Positions 10,166 through 17,450 of a stretch of DNA of 64,000 nucleotides are shown here, piece by piece (position 1 is the first letter of the stretch; each line of letters opens with the position of its first letter). The stretch is taken from contig NZ_OY780936.1 in assembly GCF_963675905.1 (NCBI RefSeq), positions 744,001 to 808,000 on the forward strand. Direction: 5' to 3'. A program made the position numbers and the translations under genes. Source of the stretch: an uncultured Bacteroides sp. Its GTDB lineage: Bacteria; Bacteroidota; Bacteroidia; Bacteroidales; Bacteroidaceae. The notes beneath the pieces were generated by a model. That model worked only from the letters and a program-made list of their open reading frames with translations, had not been told where the DNA came from and did not search any database.

Positions 10166-11278
10166 ATGAAACATCTGATCCTTTTGGTGACTGCTGTTTT
10201 ATCTTTCTCATGTACTTCCCCTTCTCAGAAGAAGGAGGCTCATGAAAGGGATGAGATGGCTGCCACTAAAAGGATCACTCTTTTATTTGCAGGTGATTTT
10301 ATGCAGCATCAGGGACAGATAGATGCAGCAGTAACTGATAGCGGATACAATTACAATGATTGCTTTAGTCAGATAAAAGAGGAAGTAAGCAAGGCTGATA
10401 TTGCTATTGGTAATCTGGAAGTAACGCTGGGCGGAGAACCTTATGGAGGATATCCCGGATTCAGTGCTCCCGATGAATACATGTATGCCATTCAGAATGC
10501 TGGTTTCGATGTGATGACTACTGCAAATAATCACTGCCTCGACAAAGGTAGAAAAGGTCTCGAACGAACTATCCATATACTCGATTCACTTAAAGTTCTT
10601 CATCTTGGAACATATCTCGATATGGATGATCGTGAAAACAGATATCCCTTATTTATTGAAAAGAATGGTTTCTCTATTGCTTTATTAAGCTACACTTATG
10701 CTACCAATGGCTTGAAGACTAAAAAACCTAATGTAGTTAATTATATAGGTAAGAACCTTATTTTACGTGATATTGTAAAGGCACGTGCAAAGAATCCCGA
10801 TGTTATCATAGCTTGTATGCATTGGGGAACAGAATATCAGTCCACACCAGATAAAAATCAGATAGAATTGGCCGACTGGCTCTTTGCTCACGGAGTAGAT
10901 CATGTGATAGGATCTCATCCGCACGTAGTGCAACCCATGGAGATTCGTTATGATCCAGTTAAGAAGCAGCAGCATATTTTAGTTTATTCTTTAGGAAATT
11001 ATATTTCGGATATGTCGGCATTAAAAACCGATGGGGGAGTAATGTTTAAAATGGAATTGAGTAAAAAAGATACAGTTAAAGTAGAAAATTGTGGTTATAG
11101 TTTAGTGTGGACCTATCGTCCTAAGTTTAGCGGCGAAAAAAAATATAAAATAATTCCAGCTGCAAGCCCGCGCGAGAAGCTACCTGTAAATGTAGCTAAC
11201 CGTCTGAATATCTTTGTAAAAGACTCCAGAAACCTCTTTACGACGTACAATAAAGAAATTGAAGAGTATATTTTTTGA
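10166..11278 (+). CDS. CapA-family metallophosphatase lipoprotein
   Basis: A 370-aa predicted lipoprotein: signal peptide with lipobox LSFSC (Cys16). The body is the CapA/PgsA-like calcineurin fold, with FAGDFMQHQGQ, GNLEV, TANNHCLDKG, ACMHWGTEY and GSHPHVVQ providing the metal-binding Asp, Asn and His residues. CapA homologues take part in poly-gamma-glutamate capsule formation in Bacillus; the stand-alone Bacteroides forms have no assigned substrate. It starts 10 bp after folD, so it may be the third gene of that operon. Confidence 0.88.
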   Translation: MKHLILLVTAVLSFSCTSPSQKKEAHERDEMAATKRITLLFAGDFMQHQGQIDAAVTDSGYNYNDCFSQIKEEVSKADIAIGNLEVTLGGEPYGGYPGFSAPDEYMYAIQNAGFDVMTTANNHCLDKGRKGLERTIHILDSLKVLHLGTYLDMDDRENRYPLFIEKNGFSIALLSYTYATNGLKTKKPNVVNYIGKNLILRDIVKARAKNPDVIIACMHWGTEYQSTPDKNQIELADWLFAHGVDHVIGSHPHVVQPMEIRYDPVKKQQHILVYSLGNYISDMSALKTDGGVMFKMELSKKDTVKVENCGYSLVWTYRPKFSGEKKYKIIPAASPREKLPVNVANRLNIFVKDSRNLFTTYNKEIEEYIF

Positions 11279-11298
11279 TATTTTTTTGCCGTAAAAGC

Positions 11299-11328
11299 TT
11301 GCAGATTTAAATAAAAAGCGTACCTTTG
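11299..11328 (+). promoter_or_regulatory. Promoter of tRNA-His
   Basis: TTG at 11299-11301, then TACCTTTG at 11321-11328 with a 19-bp gap. The mature tRNA 5' end is 26 nt further on. Confidence 0.7.
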
Positions 11329-11354
11329 CAACGCATTAGGAAATAAACAACATG

Positions 11355-11431
<77 letters not shown>

Positions 11432-11438
11432 AAATGCA

Positions 11439-11473
11439 AAAGGTCTTGAATGAAAATTCAAGGCCTTTTTTTA
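11439..11473 (+). terminator. Terminator of tRNA-His
   Basis: AAGGTCTTGAAT and ATTCAAGGCCTT pair around GAAA with one G-T wobble and are followed by a T run. Confidence 0.9.
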
Positions 11474-11639
11474 TTCCTTTACTATAAGATGGGGTAATTT
11501 AGTTTTTTAAATGCAATTTAGGGGATTAGTCCATAAATTTATTGAATCTGATAAAAAGTCTGCAAAACACCAAAAATGAAAGGCTTAATATAATATTTTG
11601 CACCTAAAGTGACGAAGAACCATATTTTCACGGCACACT

Positions 11640-11749
11640 CCCTCACTCCCTCACAAAGTTTATTCAATACACAATAAATCAGTTACATATTAGGTGAGGG
11701 TAGTATTTAGAACCCTCACTTTACCCTCACAAAAAGTGCCTACCCTCAC
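11640..11749 (+). repeat. Cluster of CCCTCAC heptamers
   Basis: Five direct copies of CCCTCAC (11640-11646, 11648-11654, 11713-11719, 11724-11730, 11743-11749) and one inverted copy (GTGAGGG, 11694-11700) lie within 110 bp of noncoding DNA between tRNA-His and the IS66 element. The 290 bp from 11476 to 11767 contain no credible gene. The cluster resembles a multi-site protein-binding region or the edge of a lost mobile element; function unknown. Confidence 0.7.
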
Positions 11750-11759
11750 TTTTTCGATA

Positions 11760-11767
11760 CTTTTTAG
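11760..11767 (+). repeat. Target-site duplication, left copy
   Basis: CTTTTTAG lies directly outside the left IS66 terminal repeat; the identical octamer is at 14328-14335. Eight base pairs is the duplication length made by IS66-family transposases. Confidence 0.95.
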
Positions 11768-11787
11768 GTAAGCGTCTCCGCGATACC
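11768..11787 (+). repeat. IS66 left inverted repeat
   Basis: A perfect 20-bp match, inverted, to 14308-14327. Similarity ends abruptly after the 20th base. Confidence 0.96.
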
Positions 11788-11790
11788 ATC

Positions 11791-11821
11791 TTGTTTGTGA
11801 TGATTTAGCCTTTTATCTTTG
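11791..11821 (+). promoter_or_regulatory. Promoter inside the IS66 element
   Basis: TTG at 11791-11793 and TATCTTTG at 11814-11821 (20-bp gap) lie just inside the left inverted repeat and 20 bp before tnpA. Confidence 0.6.
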
Positions 11822-11841
11822 TCTTCCAAAAAAGAAGAAAG

Positions 11842-12246
11842 ATGAAAGCATCCGAGCTATACACAAAAACAATAGAGGGCTACAAGCAGGAAATTAGTGT
11901 CAGTCCTATTACTTTGCATGATTACTGTAAAACACATCATGTAAATTATAAGGGTATTCAACTCTGGATGTCCAGAAATTCAATTACTGTAGCCCAGTTG
12001 AAAAGAAAAATCACTGTGCATTCTGATTCTCCTTCAGATTTTCCGGTTGTCCAAACAGAATCAGGGCAACAGATTTATCCTCTATCTTTTCAGACAGCGG
12101 GAGTTCAAAAGCAAGACATCCGTAAGAGCACTTATTCGTGCGTGAAAGGAGTGAATATCACTTTCCCGGACGGAGTGATTGTTTCGATTAAAGAGATAAC
12201 CCAAGAAGATCTTAATAAATTTATTCTTTCATGTAATACCCATTAA
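11842..12246 (+). CDS. tnpA: IS66 accessory protein TnpA
   Basis: A 134-aa first ORF of the IS66 element. The N-terminal half (LHDYCKTHHVNYKGIQLWMS) reads as a helix-turn-helix of the type found in IS66 orfA proteins, which are needed for transposition and probably bind the ends. The C-terminal part has the strand pattern GVNITFPDGVIVSIKE seen in family members. tnpB follows after 4 bp. Confidence 0.85.
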   Translation: MKASELYTKTIEGYKQEISVSPITLHDYCKTHHVNYKGIQLWMSRNSITVAQLKRKITVHSDSPSDFPVVQTESGQQIYPLSFQTAGVQKQDIRKSTYSCVKGVNITFPDGVIVSIKEITQEDLNKFILSCNTH

Positions 12247-12250
12247 TAGT

Positions 12251-12610
12251 ATGTTTGCACTTACAGAATCCATGAGCTACTATCTCTGTCCTCAGTATGT
12301 GGACATGCGAAAAGGTATCTATTCTTTGTACCAGTTGGTAAAGTCAGACATGAAACGGAACCCGCTATCGGGAGAAGTTTTTCTGTTTGTAGGTAAGAAC
12401 AGAGAGTCAATCAAGATCCTACACTGGGAGAACGGAGGTTTTGTTTTATATCAGAAGAAACTTGAAAGAGGCACTTTTGAGATACCCCGTTTTAATCCTT
12501 CCAGTGGTCAGTATGAGATGAAATGGACGACGTTCGTTCTGATAATGGAGGGCGTCTGCATCCGTTCCGTAAAGTACAGAAAACGATTTTATACAGATTT
12601 AATGCATTGA
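12251..12610 (+). CDS. tnpB: IS66 accessory protein TnpB (Orf2 family)
   Basis: A 119-aa protein with the clear IS66 Orf2 signature: YVDMRKGIYSLYQLV, FLFVGKNRESIKILHWENGG, then FVLYQKKLERGTFEIP. It is required for transposition of IS66 elements together with TnpA and TnpC, though its biochemical role is not settled. It lies 4 bp after tnpA; the 73-bp gap to tnpC is noncoding. Confidence 0.95.
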   Translation: MFALTESMSYYLCPQYVDMRKGIYSLYQLVKSDMKRNPLSGEVFLFVGKNRESIKILHWENGGFVLYQKKLERGTFEIPRFNPSSGQYEMKWTTFVLIMEGVCIRSVKYRKRFYTDLMH

Positions 12611-12683
12611 TATACAAATATATAGATAAATAATAACCTTTATTTTTCTTGGTAATCCTAACTATTATTCGTACCTTTAAGGC

Positions 12684-14276
12684 ATGAATTACAAACGGAT
12701 TGTTGAACTATTAGAAGATCAGCTCAGACTTTCTTCCGAAAGAGAAAAAGCTCTGCTGGAGCAAAATAGACAGCAGTCTGCACAACTTCAGCAGCAGTCT
12801 GCGCAGATAGAAAGGCTATCTGTACAGACTGCTATTCTAACTGATACGATTCGTTCACTGGAAGAATCCCTTCTTCAAAAGAACGGCGACATACAAACGC
12901 TGACCGGTAAGAACCGGGGACTGGGCAAACTCTTGTCCAATAAATCAGAGAAGATAGTTCCTCAAATCAAAGAGGAGGATAAAGTGGAAGAAAAGCCTCG
13001 TCCATCACTGAAAGAACGTGGTAACAACAACGCCAAACGTAAAGAGTATTTTGATCTGAAGACCATTATTGATGAGGTTTACCCCAATGATCCCGGTTTT
13101 GATAAGGAAAAATCCAAAATCATTAGTTATGTGGACTCTATCCGGTATGAATACATCCCACCTCAGTTTGTCAAACACATCTATCGACAGTACAACTGTT
13201 TGTTTAATGAGAAGATGTATACCGCAAAAGCGCCAAGAACTCCGCTGCAGAACTCTAACTACGACGGTTCTTTCATGGCTGGAATACTACAACTCAGATA
13301 CATTTACTCCATGCCCGTTGAACGAATCATCAAATTGTTTGGCGAGCAGGGATTTGAATTGAACAAAGCTACAGCTCACTCCCTGATTAAGAAATCCGCC
13401 TGGATGCTGGACCGTTTGGATAAAGTCTTAAGAAAAACGATTCTTGAAGACAGTTACCTTAATATGGATGAAAGCTACTATACCGTACTGACTTCAGAGA
13501 AAAACGAAAAAGGGAAAGGTGTTCGCAAAGGCTATATATGGGCAGCTCTTGCAAATCAAAAGAAACTCATACAATACTTTTATGAAAAGGGTTCCCGCTC
13601 ACGCGAAGTACTGACCAATTATATCGGGGAAGAGTACAAAGGAGCCATCCAATCGGACGGACTTATAGATTATAAAATCCTTGAAACTGATGAATATCCC
13701 GATATAATAAGACTTTCCTGCTTTCAACACTGCAAGCGTAAGTTCCTGGATATTGAAGCAGATAAGGATGCCACTCAAATAATAGATGTAATCAATAAGC
13801 TTTATAGAAAAGAGCATAAAATAGGGAAGCACTGGAAACCCGACAGGATATTAGAATACAGAAAAAAGTATGCCCCACCCATATTAAAGGAACTCAAAAG
13901 AAAACTCTTAAAAATACAATCCAATCCTTCCATGCTTCCAAAGAGCCCACTCTCGAAGGCGATTAATTATACCCTGAACGAGTATGACGCATTGTGCAAT
14001 TATATAGACAGACCAGAATATGCACTTGATAATAATGCCATAGAACGATACATGCGGTACATAAGCTTAAGCAGGAAGAACTCTCTGTTTTGCGGAAGCC
14101 ACGACGGAGCAAAGAGAACAGCACTACTTTACTCACTGGCTTGCTCATGCAGGCTAAATGGAATAAACACGTTCGAATACTTTACGGATATATTAAACCG
14201 GATGGCTTATATCAATCCCAATGCATCCGATGAAGTTTATCAGAAACTACTTCCGAATTCCTGGACAAAAGAATAA
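12684..14276 (+). CDS. tnpC: IS66 family transposase TnpC
   Basis: A 530-aa DDE transposase. Residues 5-85 are a Gln/Glu/Leu-rich coiled coil, followed by a basic linker. The catalytic triad can be read as Asp262 (NMDESYY), Asp325 (IQSDGLIDY) and Glu454 (NNAIERYMR), with the family block RKNSLFCGSHDGAKRTALLY behind it. Full length, no disruption. It ends 31 bp before the right inverted repeat. Confidence 0.96.
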   Translation: MNYKRIVELLEDQLRLSSEREKALLEQNRQQSAQLQQQSAQIERLSVQTAILTDTIRSLEESLLQKNGDIQTLTGKNRGLGKLLSNKSEKIVPQIKEEDKVEEKPRPSLKERGNNNAKRKEYFDLKTIIDEVYPNDPGFDKEKSKIISYVDSIRYEYIPPQFVKHIYRQYNCLFNEKMYTAKAPRTPLQNSNYDGSFMAGILQLRYIYSMPVERIIKLFGEQGFELNKATAHSLIKKSAWMLDRLDKVLRKTILEDSYLNMDESYYTVLTSEKNEKGKGVRKGYIWAALANQKKLIQYFYEKGSRSREVLTNYIGEEYKGAIQSDGLIDYKILETDEYPDIIRLSCFQHCKRKFLDIEADKDATQIIDVINKLYRKEHKIGKHWKPDRILEYRKKYAPPILKELKRKLLKIQSNPSMLPKSPLSKAINYTLNEYDALCNYIDRPEYALDNNAIERYMRYISLSRKNSLFCGSHDGAKRTALLYSLACSCRLNGINTFEYFTDILNRMAYINPNASDEVYQKLLPNSWTKE

Positions 14277-14307
14277 ACCTACTATAAGCACAGAAAACAT
14301 TTTATAG

Positions 14308-14327
14308 GGTATCGCGGAGACGCTTAC
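14308..14327 (+). repeat. IS66 right inverted repeat
   Basis: The perfect complement of 11768-11787, immediately followed by the second copy of the CTTTTTAG duplication. Confidence 0.96.
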
Positions 14328-14335
14328 CTTTTTAG
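14328..14335 (+). repeat. Target-site duplication, right copy
   Basis: CTTTTTAG, identical to 11760-11767. Removing 11768-14335 would restore the pre-insertion sequence. Confidence 0.95.
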
Positions 14336-14390
14336 AGCATTATCTGAATAATAAAAGAAATAAGTTGATAAAAAGTCTATCTTTGTTTTT

Positions 14391-14534
14391 TTAGATAAAT
14401 TGTATGGAAACAATAGTATTCTCAATACTTGTTTACCGAGTTGGCTATTTGATTACGTTTATGCAATAAAAATAAATGATAGCTTAGATCAAATTGATAT
14501 TTATTTAAATGAGAAGAAACAAATACCAGATTAA
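14391..14534 (+). pseudogene. Fragment of ISAon1-type transposase N-terminal protein
   Basis: One frame without an ATG reads as the start of the N-terminal protein of ISAon1/ISL3-like elements: NNSILNTCLPSWLFDYV, then NDSLDQIDIYLNEKKQIPD and a stop. Family members continue with EY..., so the stop after IPD marks truncation. A TATCTTTG box at 14378-14385 may be the old element's promoter. Recognition is from memory of the family pattern; a protein search of this 48-codon frame would settle it. Confidence 0.6.
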
Positions 14535-14559
14535 TTCTAAAATCCAGTTGGTACTTGTT

Positions 14560-14700
14560 TTATGCAAACATCATTACTAGCCTATAAATAAAGAATGATA
14601 TATCATTAACTTCTATAAACTGAGATCAAAAAGCTTTAACTTTTGCATTGAAAGATTCAGCAGAAGCTTTCCAGATCTATTCTCAAAATAGTTAGTTGTG
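14560..14700 (-). pseudogene. Decayed C-terminus of ISAon1/ISL3-like transposase
   Basis: On the minus strand the codons read NYFENRS, then after a one-base frameshift KASAESFNAKVKAF, a TGA stop, and SQFIEVNDISFFIYRL ending in VMMFA and TAA (14560-14562). This follows the C-terminal signature of ISL3-like transposases (NRSTNASAESFNAKIKAF, then FFLFRL). The frameshift and stop show it is dead. It faces the opposite way to the N-terminal fragment at 14391-14534, so the two are not simply the ends of one element. Confidence 0.65.
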
Positions 14701-14722
14701 ATTTAGTTTTAAAAAGTAACTT

Positions 14723-14896
14723 ATGGATGATTATGAAATAGAAGAATGGAATGATTGGCACAAAGATTTAAAGGATTGGGAAAATCATCAAGATGAGTTA
14801 GACCAGATAGCCTCTGAGCTATCTCATGACGAATGTTGGAATCCTGTGCCTGATTGGTTGCAGGAATGGAAAGATTGGTATAAAAACCCCGATTAA
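14723..14896 (+). CDS. Trp/Asp-rich micro-protein, 57 aa (uncertain)
   Basis: An intact 57-codon ORF starting MDDYEIEEWNDWHKDLKDW and ending DWLQEWKDWYKNPD. It has seven Trp and a strong excess of Asp/Glu, with repeated E/D-W-x-D-W motifs. No family is recognised. The region upstream is AT-rich (AAAAAGTAAC just before the ATG), consistent with Bacteroidetes initiation. It sits among IS debris, so it may be an orphan of a lost element or a chance ORF. The composition is far from random AT-rich DNA and shows tandem-like coding repeats. Confidence 0.4.
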   Translation: MDDYEIEEWNDWHKDLKDWENHQDELDQIASELSHDECWNPVPDWLQEWKDWYKNPD

Positions 14897-14944
14897 TTCC
14901 ATCCCTGGAGGAATCTATATCAGTGAATATTAAATTCAATTCAG

Positions 14945-15514
14945 CTATTCTTTAATTTTAATGTGTCTATTGGATAAACTTTCAATAATGGCAAGTGATT
15001 CTACTTTTACTCCATTTGATTCTAGCAGTAAACGTCCATTCTGAAATTCTTTTTCGATGATAAATCCCATACCAACCATTTTGGCTCCTGCTTGTTCTAC
15101 TAAATCAAGAATGCCGGATGCTGCATTTCCATAAGCTAAAAAGTCGTCAATGAAGAGTATATTGTCGTCAGGACCTATAAATTCAGTACTTATAACTATT
15201 TCGTAGTCACGATCTTTTGTGAAAGAATGTACTGTTGTGGATAGAAAATTAGTCATCGTGTTAGGCCTTTTTTTCTTAGCAAATATAACGGGTAAATCCA
15301 TAAAGAACCCTGTCATAATAGCTGGAGCAATGCCGCTAGCCTCAATAGTTATAATCTTATTTACCTTAGTATTAGCAAATCGGCGTACAAATTCAATCCC
15401 AATAGCTTTCATTAGCGTTGGGTCCATTTGATGATTAATAAAACTATCAACTTTCAAGATTCCGCCTTCGAAGCATTTTCCATCTTGAAGTATTCTTTCT
15501 TTCAACAGTTTCAT
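14945..15514 (-). CDS. xpt: Xanthine phosphoribosyltransferase
   Basis: Converts xanthine and PRPP to XMP in purine salvage; cytoplasmic. 189 aa, normal for Xpt. The PRPP-binding motif [14 protein letters not shown] is at 119-132, and the N-terminal Xpt pattern [10 protein letters not shown] is present. It is the last gene of the iorA-iorB-paaK-xpt transcript, 11 bp after paaK. No purine riboswitch precedes it, as expected for an internal gene. Confidence 0.95.
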   Translation of the reverse strand: MKLLKERILQDGKCFEGGILKVDSFINHQMDPTLMKAIGIEFVRRFANTKVNKIITIEASGIAPAIMTGFFMDLPVIFAKKKRPNTMTNFLSTTVHSFTKDRDYEIVISTEFIGPDDNILFIDDFLAYGNAASGILDLVEQAGAKMVGMGFIIEKEFQNGRLLLESNGVKVESLAIIESLSNRHIKIKE

Positions 15515-15525
15515 GATCTTAATAA

Positions 15526-16827
15526 TTATCGGTTATTTCTCAGATCTTTTACCCGTACTGCTTTGCCTTCACTTTGAGGTAGTGATCCTTTATTTACTAA
15601 TTTCAGTTTTGGAGTAAGCAATATTTCATCTTTTAATTGACGTGTTATTTCCTTTGCCAGGCTTTGTAGCTCAACATAGTTGTCGGTTGAAAGATCATTT
15701 AGTTCTACTTCAACAATCATCTCGTCCTGATTGTTCTTTGTTTCTAATGTAATCAGATAATTACTGCCTAACTGTGGGAACTGAACCAGAATTTTTTCAA
15801 TCTGCATTGGGAATATATTCACTCCTTTGATGATGAACATATCATCACTTCTGCCTTTTATTCTGTCAATTCGGATATGAGTACGGCCACATGGACATTT
15901 ACCCGGTAATATACGTGTTAAGTCGCGAGTGCGGTAACGAATAAGAGGCATTTGCTCACGATCAAGTGTAGTAAGAACGAGTTCGCCTATTTCTCCGTCT
16001 GGGATATGCTCGCATGTTTCCGGATCTATTATTTCAACTAAATAACAATCTTCCCAGAAGTGCATTCCGTTTTGTTCCTTGCATTCGAAAGCCACACCGG
16101 GACCATTCATCTCTGTCATGCCAAAACAGTTGTATGCTTTAACGTCCAGAAGTTTCTCTATCTTTCTTCGTTGTTCGTTTGTATGCGGTTCGGCGCCAAT
16201 TACCAGCGTTTTAAGTTTTGTGCTTTTAGGATCAATGCCTTCTTCCTGGAATACTTCAGCCAGGCGGATGGCATAACTTGGAATAGCGTGAAGGGCTGTT
16301 GTTCCAAAATCTTTTATAAATTTGATTTGTCGCTTACTGTTTCCCGCTGCTGCAGGAACAGTAAGCGCACCAAGTTTTTCTGCGCCATACTGAAAACCTA
16401 GCCCCCCTGTAAACATTCCGTAGCCAGAGCTATTCTGAAAAACATCAGTCTTTCTCAGGCCAACCATGTATAAACAGCGAGCAACCAGGTTTGCCCATGA
16501 ATCAAGATCGTGTTGTGAGTGTACAATCACGGTAGGATTACCGGTTGTACCACTGGAAGAATGGATTCTTACTGCATCGCTCATATCTCCGGCTACTAAC
16601 CCGAAAGGATAGTTTTTGCGCATATCTGCTTTTGTAGTGAAAGGAATCTTTTTGATATCTTCCAATGACTGTATAGAATCTGCGTTTATGCCGTGTTGAG
16701 TGAAAACTTTTTTATAGTAAGGTGCGTTAGAAGCGATATTTATTGTTTTTCTTAGTCTTTGAAGCTGAAGTTCATTCAACTTCTCTCTACTCATCGTTTC
16801 TATTTCTTCTTCCCAATATTGATTCAT
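15526..16827 (-). CDS. paaK: Phenylacetate-CoA ligase family enzyme
   Basis: A 433-aa adenylate-forming ligase activating aryl acids such as phenylacetate to their CoA esters with ATP. The AMP-binding loop SSSGTTGNP lies at 90-98, [12 protein letters not shown] forms the central motif and [19 protein letters not shown] the C-terminal hinge and Lys region. A Cys-rich stretch (GKCPCGRTH) is typical of PaaK. Lying directly after iorAB, it fits aryl-pyruvate to aryl-acetyl-CoA/aryl-acetate conversion from aromatic amino acids, run either way. Confidence 0.93.
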   Translation of the reverse strand: MNQYWEEEIETMSREKLNELQLQRLRKTINIASNAPYYKKVFTQHGINADSIQSLEDIKKIPFTTKADMRKNYPFGLVAGDMSDAVRIHSSSGTTGNPTVIVHSQHDLDSWANLVARCLYMVGLRKTDVFQNSSGYGMFTGGLGFQYGAEKLGALTVPAAAGNSKRQIKFIKDFGTTALHAIPSYAIRLAEVFQEEGIDPKSTKLKTLVIGAEPHTNEQRRKIEKLLDVKAYNCFGMTEMNGPGVAFECKEQNGMHFWEDCYLVEIIDPETCEHIPDGEIGELVLTTLDREQMPLIRYRTRDLTRILPGKCPCGRTHIRIDRIKGRSDDMFIIKGVNIFPMQIEKILVQFPQLGSNYLITLETKNNQDEMIVEVELNDLSTDNYVELQSLAKEITRQLKDEILLTPKLKLVNKGSLPQSEGKAVRVKDLRNNR

Positions 16828-16868
16828 GGTTTGAATAAATTAGTAAGGCGTTCTGTCTTTTTGTGGTT

Positions 16869-17450
16869 TTACATCATTTTTTCAGCAATCTCTTTTCCGG
16901 CAGCTAAAGCTTTAAGATTCATTTCTACGATAGCTTCTCCTTTTCTTTCAAAGATGTCGCGGATACTTTCTTGAATCTTGCTATATTCAATTCCCAGAAA
17001 AGGAATTGTAGCACCAAGTAATACAATGTTTGATACGCGGGGAGAACCTAATTCCTTAGCAACCTTATCTACATCCAGAATAATCTTGTGAGGTAGTTTA
17101 TTAATCTCATTCATTATATCAGCTTCTGCCGGATAATTGGGAATATTGATAAACGGAACTTCATTGGTTACCAACCAGCCATCATTGCTGAGGTAGGGCA
17201 GATAGCGCAAGCTTTCCATTGGCTCGAGTGAGATAATCAAGTCGCACTTGCCTGTTGGTATTAAATCAGAAGCAATTGGCTTATCGCTGATACGAAGATT
17301 AGATTGCACATCGCCTCCTCTTTGGCTCATTCCGTGAACTTCTGCCTGCTTCATGTAAAGTCCTTCTTTTAAGGCTGCCTCACCAATTACGGTAGCGATG
17401 GAAAGAATTCCCTGACCGCCTACACCTGATAAAATTATATCTTTTTTCAT
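16869..17450 (-). CDS. iorB: Indolepyruvate:ferredoxin oxidoreductase beta subunit
   Basis: A 193-aa gamma-type domain of a 2-oxoacid:ferredoxin oxidoreductase, beginning ILSGVGGQGILSIATVIGEA, with the following MKQAEVHGMSQRGGDV motif. With IorA it oxidatively decarboxylates aryl pyruvates derived from Trp, Phe and Tyr to aryl-acetyl-CoA with reduction of ferredoxin. The start ATG overlaps the iorA stop by 4 bp, showing translational coupling. Confidence 0.95.
   Translation of the reverse strand: MKKDIILSGVGGQGILSIATVIGEAALKEGLYMKQAEVHGMSQRGGDVQSNLRISDKPIASDLIPTGKCDLIISLEPMESLRYLPYLSNDGWLVTNEVPFINIPNYPAEADIMNEINKLPHKIILDVDKVAKELGSPRVSNIVLLGATIPFLGIEYSKIQESIRDIFERKGEAIVEMNLKALAAGKEIAEKMM

Larger units (their letters stand above)
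11768..14327 (+). mobile_element. Complete IS66-family insertion sequence, 2,560 bp
   Basis: Bounded by perfect 20-bp inverted repeats, GTAAGCGTCTCCGCGATACC at 11768-11787 and its complement at 14308-14327. They begin GTAAGCG, as IS66 ends do, and are flanked by an 8-bp direct duplication. It holds three intact genes in the canonical tnpA-tnpB-tnpC order plus its own promoter. No frameshift or internal stop is visible, so it looks recent and possibly active. Confidence 0.97.

Noticed and set aside
14404-14469. 21-codon ORF METIVFSILVYR
   Set aside because: Another frame of the same DNA reads as the start of an ISAon1-type N-terminal protein, which explains the sequence better.
14721-14939. 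72-codon ORF on the minus strand opposite the Trp/Asp-rich micro-ORF
   Set aside because: Its sequence (His/Asn/Leu-rich, no recognisable pattern) looks like the complement of the plus-strand frame, whose repeated W-D units are the stronger coding signal. Neither is certain.
14945-15514. Purine riboswitch for xpt
   Set aside because: xpt is internal to an operon with an 11-bp gap to paaK; there is no space for an aptamer.
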